A stretch of 64,000 nt of DNA. It comes from Chamaecrista fasciculata (taxonomy: Eukaryota > Streptophyta > Magnoliopsida > Fabales > Fabaceae). Positions 38,400 through 47,618 of the stretch are shown here, piece by piece. A program made the translations under genes and the position numbers. The notes beneath the pieces are model-generated. The model did no database searches, was not told the DNA's origin, and saw only the letters and a program-made list of their open reading frames with translations. The stretch lies in the NCBI GenBank assembly GCA_003254925.1, contig QANZ01015565.1, positions 62,001 to 126,000 of the forward strand, in the 5' to 3' direction. Every line of letters begins with the position of its first letter. The stretch's first letter is position 1.

Positions 38400-40263
38400 T
38401 AAGCAAGCAGGTAGGTGTGAATGTGGGGTTAATACTTTACACTTACAGAGACACACAGAGAAATAGAATTGGAGATATATATACTAATACTGCATTTGCA
38501 GAGTAAGATTTTGAGTTTTAAGTACGTACAAGTGAAGATAGATGGAGGATTATATTATATATATACATATACTTATACAGTAACAATGGGTTGAGGAGGT
38601 ACAAGGGCAGAGATTGTGAGGAGTATAGTGAATTTAAATGGGATTGTCGGTGGATTAATGGTCGGAAAGTGGAAGTGGAAATTTGGAAGACAACAAAATT
38701 GCAATAAAAGTTTCACCTACACAACCTTCATAATTCCATACCTTCTTAACAACTCACATAAATGACTAATGACCCTTCTATTCTCCAATCTTCCCCCACA
38801 ATTTTTATTTTTTATAAAAAATTCTTTCCTTTTAGTTAGTTTGTATTTGTATCCACATTTTCAAAAGAAATTCTTCTAACAACGATAAAAATAAATTTAG
38901 TTGGTAGACTCATATCCCTGTTATTGTTGATGTGAAAGATTTATTAGTAAGTGATTTATTATAAATATTTTCATAAATACTCGCTAATCATAGAAGCATG
39001 CTCCCAAAACTTAAAGACTTGTTCGGGTATTTTTTAGAAAGAGAGGGAGAAATTGGTGGAGCTATGAAGCATGAACACTTTATTTTGAGGGCGTATCAGC
39101 GTGTTAGACACGTGCCTATTTTCGACATCCATATGACACGCATACGACACATATTCATAAGTTTCAGAATATACAATCAATTTTTTTTTATAATTTTAAC
39201 ATGACAAAAAAAGAAAGAAAATAATGACACTTATGACATATATTATGAATAAATATTATAATTTTTAAAGTTTTAATTAAATTTATGGATTTTTAATTAT
39301 TTATATATAAAATATACACTGTATAGTTTCGTGTAATTTTAAAAATTTGCCATGTTAGTGTATCCGTGTCCATGTCGTATCTCGTGTCCGTGTCAATGTC
39401 TATACTTCGTAATGGAGGAGAAAGGATGGGAGGGGATGAAGAAGTAAACTCTTCAAATGTCTTCTCCTTACTTAGAAAGTAATATCTTATCTAAAATATT
39501 TCAATTAGGATATTTGAAATTCATAAAGAGATAGAGAATTGAGAATTAAATCTTCAATTTTTCAAATAAGATCTCACTTTTCTCTCCCTTTATTTTTTTT
39601 ACTCCTTGATACTTATCCAAACATATACTCACTTAAAATTTTTGTTTACCGAAATAAAAAATGATATGATTGGTTTAAGAAAATGTTTCCTGTTTTCTAT
39701 TTTTATTTTTAAATTTTCATTATTTAAGAAACATGTCTGTTTTATAAAGTCAAAAAATTGTTTTCATTCATATTTAAATTATTTTAACTTGAATAACTCT
39801 AATTTTTATATGCTAAGTTTGATTATTACTAAATGATGATATTAACATGATTAAATAGTTTACTTTTGTGCAAATACAAAATATCACAAATTTATTTTTG
39901 GGATACGGGAAACGTCTTTTTGACGTTTCTTGTTTTCAGACTGTTTCAGAAAATATTTTCAAAAAAACTGTATAAAACACGTTTTTAGTAATATTTTCTA
40001 TTTTCAGTAAAAATTAAAACAAAAAACAAGACAACCAAACAAACAAATTTTTCCATCCATAATGAGGTTGTGTGAAAACTCCTAATGATTCTCCTTGTGA
40101 TTATCAAATGAGTGCTCTTTTCTCTCTTTCTTCCTTGCCGCAGAAATCAATACATATATTTCAGTTTACAATCATTTAACTTTATTTGAAATATTAAAAT
40201 GTCAAAATGATTCTTAATTTTTCTTTTTAGATTTTATTTTTTTTGAGATTTAGATTTTAAATA
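38400..40263. other. SHINE promoter and intergenic region
   Basis: (TA)n-rich sequence near 38550-38578 may include the promoter TATA of the minus-strand gene. No other gene recognised. A degenerate MITE occupies about 39060-39412. Confidence 0.4.
39060..39412. repeat. Degenerate inverted-repeat MITE (AAGCATGRACACT family)
   Basis: TATGAAGCATGAACACTTTA near 39063 is matched by the inverted GTCTATACTTCGTAA near 39395, with GACACGCATACGACACAT and inverted TCGTGTCCGTGTC inside. The same family is truncated at 43376-43462 and decayed at 20556-20890. Confidence 0.5.
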
Positions 40264-41303
40264 GGGTAAATTACACAAAGGGCCCTGTGGTTTGGCCCAT
40301 TTTTAGATAGGGTTCCTGTGGTTTAAAAAGTGTCAAATTGAGGGCATGTGATTTCCTCCGTTAGCAAATAGAGTCCCAAGTGGTTTTTTCCATCCAAATT
40401 AACAGAAAGGTGGACTATTTTGTGATTTAAACAGTTTTTTTATTAAAACAAAAAAGAAAAGGACTTGTTTGCAATTTTAACCAAATTACAGTAAGAGTAA
40501 AGCAAGAAAACCACTTTCTTGCTCATTCTCTCCATCCTTCGCTTCCTTCTTCAAGATTTCCAGAAGCTTTGACGTCGTGGTGGTCAGTCCTGTACTGGCT
40601 TCGGCGCTATTCTCTCCGCCGGAACCTTCGTCTCCACTTTTGTTGTCGGATTTGTTGCAACCTACGCCGCTCCGTTTTCTGTAGATCCTGCTCCGTTTGT
40701 CAGGGACATTTTATTTTACTTGATCTCCGCCTTGTTCCTCTTTTATGTGTATCTTAGTGCCGAGATTCTTCTATGGCAAGCCGTTGGATTTGTAGTCTTC
40801 TATTTGTTCTTTGTTGGTTTTGTGTTCTACATGGATTTGGGAATGGGAAGTGGTAATAGTAGGGATAAGAGTGGGAATGTGGGGAGTTTTGCCGGATATC
40901 TAGAGGCACCCAAGGAACCGGTGACAGCCATCAGTGACGTCAAAGCTTCTGGAAATCTTGAAGAAGGAAGCGAAGGATGGAGGAGAATGAGCAAGAAAGT
41001 GAAGGATGGTGACACCCACACGATTTTTCTTCGACGAAAACCACAACGTCGATCTCTTTCTTGCTTTACTCTTATTGTAATTTGGTTAAAATTGCAAACT
41101 AATCTTTTCCTTTTTGTTTTAATAAAAAAAATGTTCAAATCACAAAATAGTCCACCTTTCTGTTAATTTGGATGGAAAAAACTACCTGGGACCCTATTTG
41201 CTAACGAAGGAAACCACATGTCCCCAAGTTGGCACTTTTTAAACCACAGGGACCCTATCTGAAAATGAGCCAAACCACAGGGCCCTTTTTGTGTAATTTA
41301 CCC
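40264..41303. mobile_element. Pack-MULE-like element with captured exchanger gene fragment
   Basis: A 1040-bp element ending in GGGTAAATTACACAAAGGGC and its inverted copy. Perfect 9-bp direct repeats TTTTAAATA flank it (40255-40263 and 41304-41312). The inverted arms are about 310 bp at the left (40264-40573) and 360 bp at the right (about 40940-41303). The right arm has about 60 extra bases around 41000-41060. Between the arms lies about 365 bp of coding sequence from a cation/calcium exchanger gene. No transposase is present, so movement would need a helper element. Confidence 0.9.
40574..40945 (+). pseudogene. Captured fragment of a cation/calcium exchanger (CCX) gene
   Basis: In frame from about 40579 the translation begins GGQSCTGFGAILSAGTFVST, continues FVVGFVATYAAPFSVDPAPF and later FLFYVYLSAEILLWQAVGFV, ending MDLGM before a polar tail. 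This matches the segment of plant CCX proteins directly after the first exchanger alpha-repeat (itself not captured) and holds several membrane helices. An in-frame stop at 40570-40572 precedes it. The frame then stays open through the right transposon arm to 41166, making a chimeric frame whose first Met is at 40720. Without both alpha-repeats it cannot be a working exchanger. Confidence 0.85.
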
Positions 41304-41312
41304 TTTTAAATA

Positions 41313-41462
41313 TTCTTTTCGGTTCTAAATATATGCTTTTTAGAGAAAATACACACAAGAAAGAGATATATAGATTTTAAATATTCCCTCTGATTCTGAA
41401 TATCTGTTTTCTTTAGATATAGATTTTAAATATTCCCTCTAGTTCTGAATATCTGTTTTTTA
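41313..41462. repeat. Repeated left ends of Stowaway-like MITEs
   Basis: CCCTCTGATTCTGAATATCTG (at about 41385) and CCCTCTAGTTCTGAATATCTG (at about 41435) are near-identical, with TAGATTTTAAATATT in front of each. They resemble the CTCCCTCYG ends of Stowaway MITEs and fill the space between the two Pack-MULE-like elements. Confidence 0.5.
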
Positions 41463-41903
41463 GGGAAATTACACAAAAGGGCCTGTGGTTTGGCCCATTT
41501 TCAGATAGGGTCCCTGTGATTTAAAAAGTGTCAAATAAGGGGTCTGTGGTTATTTCCGTCCAAAATTTGACAGAAATTTTAGCTAAAATACTATTTTAAG
41601 ACCCTAACTATTAATTTTTATGCGTTTGACTCCCAATTTGTATGAGAGCACTTTTACGCAAAAAAAGAAAAGTTTCATATTAATAATTGCAATTTCCCCT
41701 TCCTCTTAATAATTTCAATTATCCTCAATAATCAGACTGAATCTACCTCATTGGCCAAAAAAAAAAGACTGAATCTACCTCTAACGAGCAAATTAGCATC
41801 CTACCTCGGCTGTGTTTTGAAGTAAACAGCAAAACAGAACAAAAAATCACGAAATTGGAAGAAAAAAGAAATAGAAATCGGCAAGCAAAGAAGAGAAAGT
41901 AAC

Positions 41904-42101
41904 CTTGCCAATAACATCTTCCTTCTGCGAGTTGAACTTTGTGCCTTTGTAGATATAATTTCCATAAGTATTGCATCAGATGCTCATGGGAAGCATCATA
42001 CGAACCTTAATCTGTTGGTTCTTGGGTCTTCGAACCCTAGGAAACTTTGAGGGATCTAAGTCCGGTGGGTAATACTTGTTCAATACCTTTCTTTCTCCCA
42101 T
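41904..42101 (-). pseudogene. Captured and decayed first exon of YJU2/CWC16 (CCDC94-like splicing factor)
   Basis: A 66-codon stretch on the minus strand. It begins [20 protein letters not shown], continues [20 protein letters not shown], and ends YIYKGTKFNSQKEDVIGK at a GT that looks like the original splice donor. This is the conserved N-terminus of the Prp19-complex splicing factor YJU2. It is broken: codon 42 is a stop (TGA where the family has Arg, a CGA-to-TGA change). One zinc-binding Cys of the CNTCGN motif has become Tyr (CNTYGN). Intron sequence continues toward 41770. Confidence 0.9.
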
Positions 42102-42144
42102 TTTTCTTGTTCTTCTACTTCAGAATTCAGATTCCTTCTATCAA

Positions 42145-42229
42145 TTTCTTCTTCTTCTTCTTCTTCTTCTTCTTCTTCTTCTTCTTCTTCTTCTTCTTCT
42201 TCTTCTTCTTCTTCTTCTTCTTCTTCTTC
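42145..42229. repeat. TTC/GAA trinucleotide microsatellite
   Basis: About 28 uninterrupted TTC units. In the sense of the captured YJU2 fragment this is a (GAA)n tract upstream of its ATG and may have been captured with its 5' leader. It causes a spurious poly-Phe frame on the plus strand. Confidence 0.97.
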
Positions 42230-42417
42230 CTATGAAGTCTTGATATAAAATACGATTCGCCAAACAATCTCAAAACCTAATTGTGATAGCTTTCCTTTTC
42301 AAGTCAAGAAGCTTTGGCCAATGTGCGTCTTTTTTTCTGTTCCTCCGTCGGGTCTGGATTTGCTTTTGCCAATTTTTTTTCTTCTCTTGGGATTCGCCAG
42401 GCAAATTAGCCTCGGGA

Positions 42418-42528
42418 TGGGATCACCGAAGTCGAAAAACGCGGCGACGAACGTTAAGGTTTTAGTGAGAACCGAAACCCCCAAACCTAAATCGAAGTTT
42501 CAGATTCTGATGATTGAGGATAATTGAG
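42418..42528 (+). pseudogene. Short captured frame, unidentified
   Basis: ATG followed by GSPKSKNAATNVKVLVRTET and KPKSKFQILMIEDN, then a stop next to the right arm. The upstream 150 bases resemble a leader. The sequence is GC-richer than its flanks and could be the 5' end of a second captured gene, but I do not recognise it, and its last third overlaps the arm. Confidence 0.3.
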
Positions 42529-42916
42529 ATTACTAAGAGGAAGGAGAAATTGCAATTATTACTCTGAAACTTTTTTTTTTTTGCGTGGAAGTCATCTCAT
42601 ACAAATCGGGAGTCAAACGCATAAAAATTAATAGTTAGGGTCTTAAAATAGTATTTTGCTAAAATTTCCGTTAAATTTTGGACGAAAATATACCTCAGGA
42701 CTCTTTTTGTTAACGAAGCAAATCATAGGCCCCTTATTTGACACTTTTTAAACCACATGGACCATATTTGAAAAGAGGCCAAACTACAGAGTCCTTTTGT
42801 GTAATTTACCCAATATTAATTCATCTAAAATTGAAGAGAAATATGATATAAGAAGACCAAATTGTCTTTATTAAATTACTCATAGTGACTCCCACCAATT
42901 CAACTTCTACTAACTA

Positions 42917-43327
42917 CTCTCTGTCCCAAAATATCTGTTTTGTTAGAGAATTTTTTTGTTCCAAAATATTTGATGTTTTACAAAATCAAGAGAATATTAA
43001 TTATTTTTTTACCATTCTATCCCTATTAAAAGTCAAAGCTATTGAATTAGTAAGAGTAACTAGAAGCAATTTAGTCTTTTAATCTCATATTTCTCTCTCT
43101 CTTTTTTTTTTTGATCTGAATCTCATATTTCTCTTCATTTTAGGTAAATTATTCATTTCTTTGTTCTGTGTGTATTTACCATAAAAAACTAATATTTTAG
43201 GACAGAAAGAGTATTTAATAGGGATGAAATTGTAAAAGAAAACAATTAATGTTATCTTTCTTTTATAAAATATCACATATTTAAAAAAATACTCTCAAAT
43301 AAAATAAATATTCAGAATCGGAGGGAG
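42917..43327. mobile_element. Stowaway-like MITE
   Basis: CTCTCTGTCCCAAAATATCTG at the left and inverted CTCCCTCCGATTCTGAATATT at the right, with TA on both sides (42915-42916 and 43328-43329), as for Tc1/mariner-derived Stowaway MITEs. An internal AATATTTTAGGACAGAAAGAG resembles another copy of the right end, suggesting a nested or composite element. Confidence 0.55.
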
Positions 43328-43375
43328 TATAACTACTAAAATAGTTCAACCCTGATGACGTCTCTGTTGGCCTAT

Positions 43376-43462
43376 GAAGCATGGACACTTCATTTCAAAG
43401 CCGTGTCACCATGTCCGACACTCTTAAGACACTCACACGACACATATTCATAAATTTCAAAN
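43376..43462. repeat. Truncated AAGCATGGACACT-family MITE ending at a single N
   Basis: Begins TGAAGCATGGACACTTCATT, runs through CACACGACACATATTCATAA, and is cut at the N at 43462. The expected right half is missing. Confidence 0.5.
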
Positions 43463-43678
43463 AAATTCGTTGGTGGGCCCTATGCCACGTAGGAGCCATG
43501 TGGCATGATTTGAGGCTTGCTTCTCCTTATTATATCTTAGAGAATAGACTCTGTAAATCACCGTCATTAATTTATTTTCACTTAATAAGATTTACATTAT
43601 TTCTAGTTTATACAAACTTGATCTCATGCATAGTTAATTGATTTTTTTTCAATAAAATATCAGTTAATATTTATTTTC

Positions 43679-44744
43679 GGCTAAAGTACGAATTTAGTCA
43701 TATAACTTTGTTATAGATCCCAAATCAGTCCTTTTTTTTTTCTCAAATTTGGTCTTGTATCTTTGTTACAAGTTTCAAATCAGATCTATATCTTTTTTTG
43801 TCACGAATTTGATCCCATATGTTTTGAAAACCTCTCACCGTTAGTCTTCCGTCCATTTTAAATTACAGTTTAGTCCTCAAAACTTCAAGTTCCTTTCACT
43901 TTAGTCCCTGACTATCAAAATGAAAGTGAAAGAGCGTCCCTAAAGATTCTCAAACCTTACATCTTGGTCCCTAATCCATGAATTCTTCATCAAATTAAAT
44001 CAAATGACAGAGGGACCAAAACTGAAAACACAGAAATTTTAAAACCGACCGGAAAATGCCCCAAACTCGCCGAGAAACTAAAGAATTCATCCTAAAACCC
44101 CAATCTTCGCTAAAATCTCATTCAAATAATCGCCCTCAAATATTTTAAGAAAGAATTTTCGAAAATCCAAACTTTCTTCTATCACCTCCCTCTTCAAAAG
44201 TTTGGATTTTCGAAAATTCTTTCTTAAAGCATTTGAGGGCGATTATTTGAGTGAGATTTCAGTGAGGATTGATGTTTTTGGATGAGTTCTTAAGTTTCTC
44301 GGCGATTTTCGTACGTTTTTCGGCGAGTTTGGGGCATTTTCTAGTGGATTTTAAATTTTCTGCGTTTTCAGTTTTGGTCCCTCTGTCATTTGCTTTAATT
44401 TGTGTTGTTTTTGCATTTCTATTCCATTTCACGAAGAATTCATGGATTAGGGACCAATATGTAAGGTTTGAGAATCTTCAGGGATGCTCTTTCACTTTCA
44501 TTTTGATAGTCAGGGACTAAAGTGAAAGAGACTTGAAGTTTTCAAGACTAAACTGTAATTTAAAATGGATGGAGGACAAACGATGTGAGGTTTTCAAAAC
44601 ATATGAGACCAAATTCGAGACAAAAAAATATATAAGACTAATTTAGAACTTGGAGCAAAGATACATAACCAAATTCGAGACAAAAAAATATATGACTAAT
44701 TTAGGACTATAGCAAAATTACATGACCAAATTCACACTTTGGCC
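43679..44744. mobile_element. Near-complete foldback (MULE-like) element, 1.07 kb
   Basis: The ends are GGCTAAAGTACGAATTTAGTC and inverted copy ending ACACTTTGGCC. The flanks share a perfect 8-bp repeat TTATTTTC (43671-43678 and 44745-44752). Inverted complementarity continues from the ends almost to the centre near 44190: CCAAACTTTCTTC and AAGTTTGGATTTTCG face each other, leaving a loop of only a few tens of bases. A second terminal-repeat type (TTTAGTCCCTGACTATCAAA) is embedded in each arm. Confidence 0.8.
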
Positions 44745-44759
44745 TTATTTTCCATTTAG

Positions 44760-45597
44760 TTTCCGTATATAACTTGGAACACCACATACATTTTGAGGAT
44801 GGAAAGAAAAAAAAAGCGTTGGATCATAGACGCTACTATGAAATAGTTCACTTTTTGAGTTGAGTGGCCGTGGTAAAAAGAAAACTTTCATATATAACTT
44901 TCTATGTGTTTAATATAAGATTCTTTTAAACTTTTATTTATATTTTTTTATGATTAATAATTAAAAAATCATATATTATATTTTTATTAAAGATTTTCAT
45001 AATATCAATGTAAGAAAAATAATAAAAAATCAATTCTAGTCGAAAATGAAAACATTTATGGATGTGATAACTTGTGATTGAAAAAGTGATTTTTCCTTTT
45101 TGTGCAGAATGAAAGTGTTTATGTAGTCAATGGGTAGGTCAACTCGAAGGTTGCTGTGCATTGACAATTATATAAATATTTACATATTTATATGTAAATA
45201 TATATATAATTACATTACATATATATATGGACAACGCTACAACCACATAAATTACGCCTCACTGGCACTATCTGAGGAGCTTTTTAGTTGGCCTCCATGC
45301 TCTTATTTGCGCAGGGATAGACTTATATTATCTTTTCTGAACTTATTATGTAATTGTTTCCGCAGTATCAAAAAAAAACGCTACAACCACATAAAACTAC
45401 ATATGTTTCTTCATCACTGGACGTTTCGTTTCCTTCATTTATTGGTGGGGCAACGCCTAATGTTGACCTTTTCATTAGGCCACCATTAATTTCATTATTT
45501 GGTATAAAGTCTTTGGATAATTTTCAATAAAATATTAAAACTTTAACTTAATTATTAATACAAAAAAAAAAAAGTGCGCCTCCAATTCCCACTGTTT
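44760..45597. other. Intergenic, no gene recognised
   Basis: AT-rich, with an ACGCTACAACCACATAAA stretch occurring twice (about 45233 and 45380). The 119-aa frame at 45130-45489 has no recognisable domain and runs through AT-repeat sequence. Confidence 0.4.
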
Positions 45598-45679
45598 GCA
45601 AGAGAAGTGATTCTATTCTACCTATTAACTATTATCCCCCAATTACGCATCTCTTTCTTCACATCATCATCTTCATTTT
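45598..45679. repeat. Duplicated PLD 5' segment, copy A
   Basis: About 82 bp nearly identical to 49646-49727 (GAAGTGATTCTATTCTACC through CACATCATCATCTTCATT). The matching downstream part resumes at 46731 and again after 47417, interrupted here by two transposons. See the finding on this duplication. Confidence 0.85.
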
Positions 45680-45683
45680 TTTT

Positions 45684-46730
45684 ATAAAATGCACTTTGGT
45701 GAGTACCTTGAAAAAAAAATTTGACACTTTGGTATTTTGAGGTTTGCACTATTAGCACTTTGGTACCCTGTGGTTATTTTTCGTCTAGATTTAATGGAAA
45801 ATTGTTAGCACTTTTGCAAAAATTACAAAATGCCTCCAAATAGTTTCAAAATTTTCAAAATATCCTTAGATCGTAATATTTGAGGACTAAAATGAAAATT
45901 ATGAAAAAACTTTGGGGTCAAAATGTAATTATAAATAATATTGGAAAAATAATAAAATTACAAATTGGTCCTAAATCTGAAAAATAAAATGCAATTTAGT
46001 CCTAAAACTGTGTGGTTCGATAGTGAGAAGATAACTTTACAATTTTTTTGCAAAAATTAAAGAATGCCCCCAAATAGTCTCAATTGGTATATTTAATAAA
46101 ATAATTAAATTAATTATGATCATATATTGTAGAAAATCAATCTTATTATAATGTGCCCCAAAGACTATTTGAAAATTATAAAAGTTTCTTAACCTTAAAT
46201 GGAAGGTAAATCAAATAATAGAGATACATAGTTGTTTTTTGTGTCCCAAGGACCAGTCTGATAAAGATGACAAACATTTGAGTTCATTATGTGATTAATT
46301 AAGGACTTGGTTGAGAGAAGTTTTATGAGAAAGGGAAGATTTTGATTCATCAAAACTCTAATGATCTTTCTGCAATTTCTTTTTTAATTACTCTCTAGTT
46401 CTTGAAATGAAATTGTAGAAAACTCCATCAATTCTTTTAGTTTGTTTTGTTTTGATTCGTTTTACCAAAGGGAGAGGACCTAAACGCACAAAAGAAATTT
46501 TGCTGAAGAGTGAAATATGGTTTAAACAACAATAGAAACTAACAGAGAAAATGTAGTAGAAATCGACGGCTAAGATTGAGCATGTTTTGTTAGATCTTAA
46601 CGGAAAATAATCTCAGGGTACCAAAGTGTTAACGGTGCAAACCTTGGGGTACCAAAGTGTCAAATTTTGTCTTTTAGAGTACCAAAGTGAATTCGGTCCT
46701 AACCACAAGGTACCAAAATGCATTTTACCC
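45684..46730. mobile_element. MULE-like element of the TTTGGTACC family, about 1.05 kb
   Basis: Left end ATAAAATGCACTTTGGTGAG; right end inverted GGGTAAAATGCATTTTGGTACC. The arms contain CACTTTGGTACC blocks as in the inner part of the 1388-2333 element. The target duplication is obscured by T-runs on both sides. The middle (about 46200-46600) contains unrecognised sequence without a long frame. Confidence 0.6.
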
Positions 46731-46775
46731 CTCTTTTTTTTTTATTACTTGCATTCCCTTTCTCTCAATCTTTTC

Positions 46776-47417
46776 TAGGGGTGAGCAAACCAACCCGCCA
46801 ACCCGCGAGCCCGCAGAAACCAACCCAACCCGCAGCTATGGGTTGGGTTGGTTCGGGTTCGCGGGTTGGTTTGGGTTCAAAATTCTCAACCCGCATACTT
46901 GCGGGTTGGATTGCGGGTTTGGAGTTTTTCAACCCAACCCAACCCGTGAGCCCGCATATAATTTATTTATTTATTTTTTATAAATATTTATATGTTTTTG
47001 TATAAATTTTGTATGTTTTCTTATGTATTTATACTATTAGTTCTTTATAAATAAGATATTTTTATTTTAAAATTTACATAATTACACATATGTATTACAT
47101 TTACATATTTTATAGAATATATTTTAATTGATTTATATTTATATATATAAAATCTATGTTTTTTAACATTTTTTATGTGTAAGTTTTTTTATTCACTACC
47201 CACAAATTTATAATAATATTTTTTTAATGAAAATTATAAAAAAAAATTACAAATTCAACCCGCGGGTTCAATCCAACCCAACCCGCAACTCTACGGGTTG
47301 GGTTGGTTCGGGTTAAGTTTTAAATAAAACTCAACCCAACCCAACCCGCAGATTGATGTGCGAGTTGGGTTGGGATTTCCCCTCAACCCGCCCCAACCCA
47401 ACCCGTGCTCACCCCTA
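46776..47417. mobile_element. hAT-like non-autonomous element with GGGTTGG subterminal repeats
   Basis: The ends are TAGGGGTGAGCAAACC and an inverted copy ending GTGCTCACCCCTA. Flanks ATCTTTTC (46768-46775) and CTCTTTTC (47418-47425) form an 8-bp duplication with one mismatch. Dense CAACCC/GGGTTGG repeats fill both ends, with an AT-rich centre. These are subterminal transposase-site-like repeats, not telomere repeats. Confidence 0.7.
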
Positions 47418-47618
47418 CTCTTTTCTCTCTCCATATATATTAGCTTGGCCTAAGCTAAGGCATTAACAATAGTAACCAAAGTTAAGTATTGATATAATGA
47501 GAGACAAGCTACTGATGCCTAAGGCCTTAACCAATATAAGTAAACTCAAAAGTATTACAAATTTCTAAAAATAATTATAAAACATAAAAGATTAAATATT
47601 AGCTAACAATAAATTTTA

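Larger units (their letters stand above)
41463..42811. mobile_element. Second Pack-MULE-like element with captured YJU2 fragment
   Basis: The ends are GGGAAATTACACAAAAGGGC and an inverted copy ending GTGTAATTTACCC, the same terminal family as the element at 40264-41303. Arms run about 41463-41736 and 42508-42811. The roughly 770 bp between them hold a minus-strand fragment of the splicing-factor gene YJU2, a TTC microsatellite, and a short frame at 42418-42528. Flanks TGTTTTTTA and AATATTAAT do not match, so the target duplication has been lost or the element was rearranged. Confidence 0.8.

Noticed and set aside
42047-42235. Open frame with a long poly-Phe tail
   Set aside because: It reads through the TTC microsatellite and antisense to the captured YJU2 fragment; no coding evidence.
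43679-44744. Candidate MIRNA gene because of the long hairpin
   Set aside because: The hairpin is about 1 kb, spans the whole element end to end, and is bounded by a target-site duplication, so it is a foldback transposon.
45130-45489. 119-aa plus-strand frame
   Set aside because: It starts in (TA)n-rich sequence, has no recognisable domain, and is in a transposon-rich interval without promoter context.
46776-47417. Interstitial telomere repeats
   Set aside because: The units are GGGTTGG and not TTTAGGG, and they are bounded by hAT-like ends and an 8-bp near-duplication.
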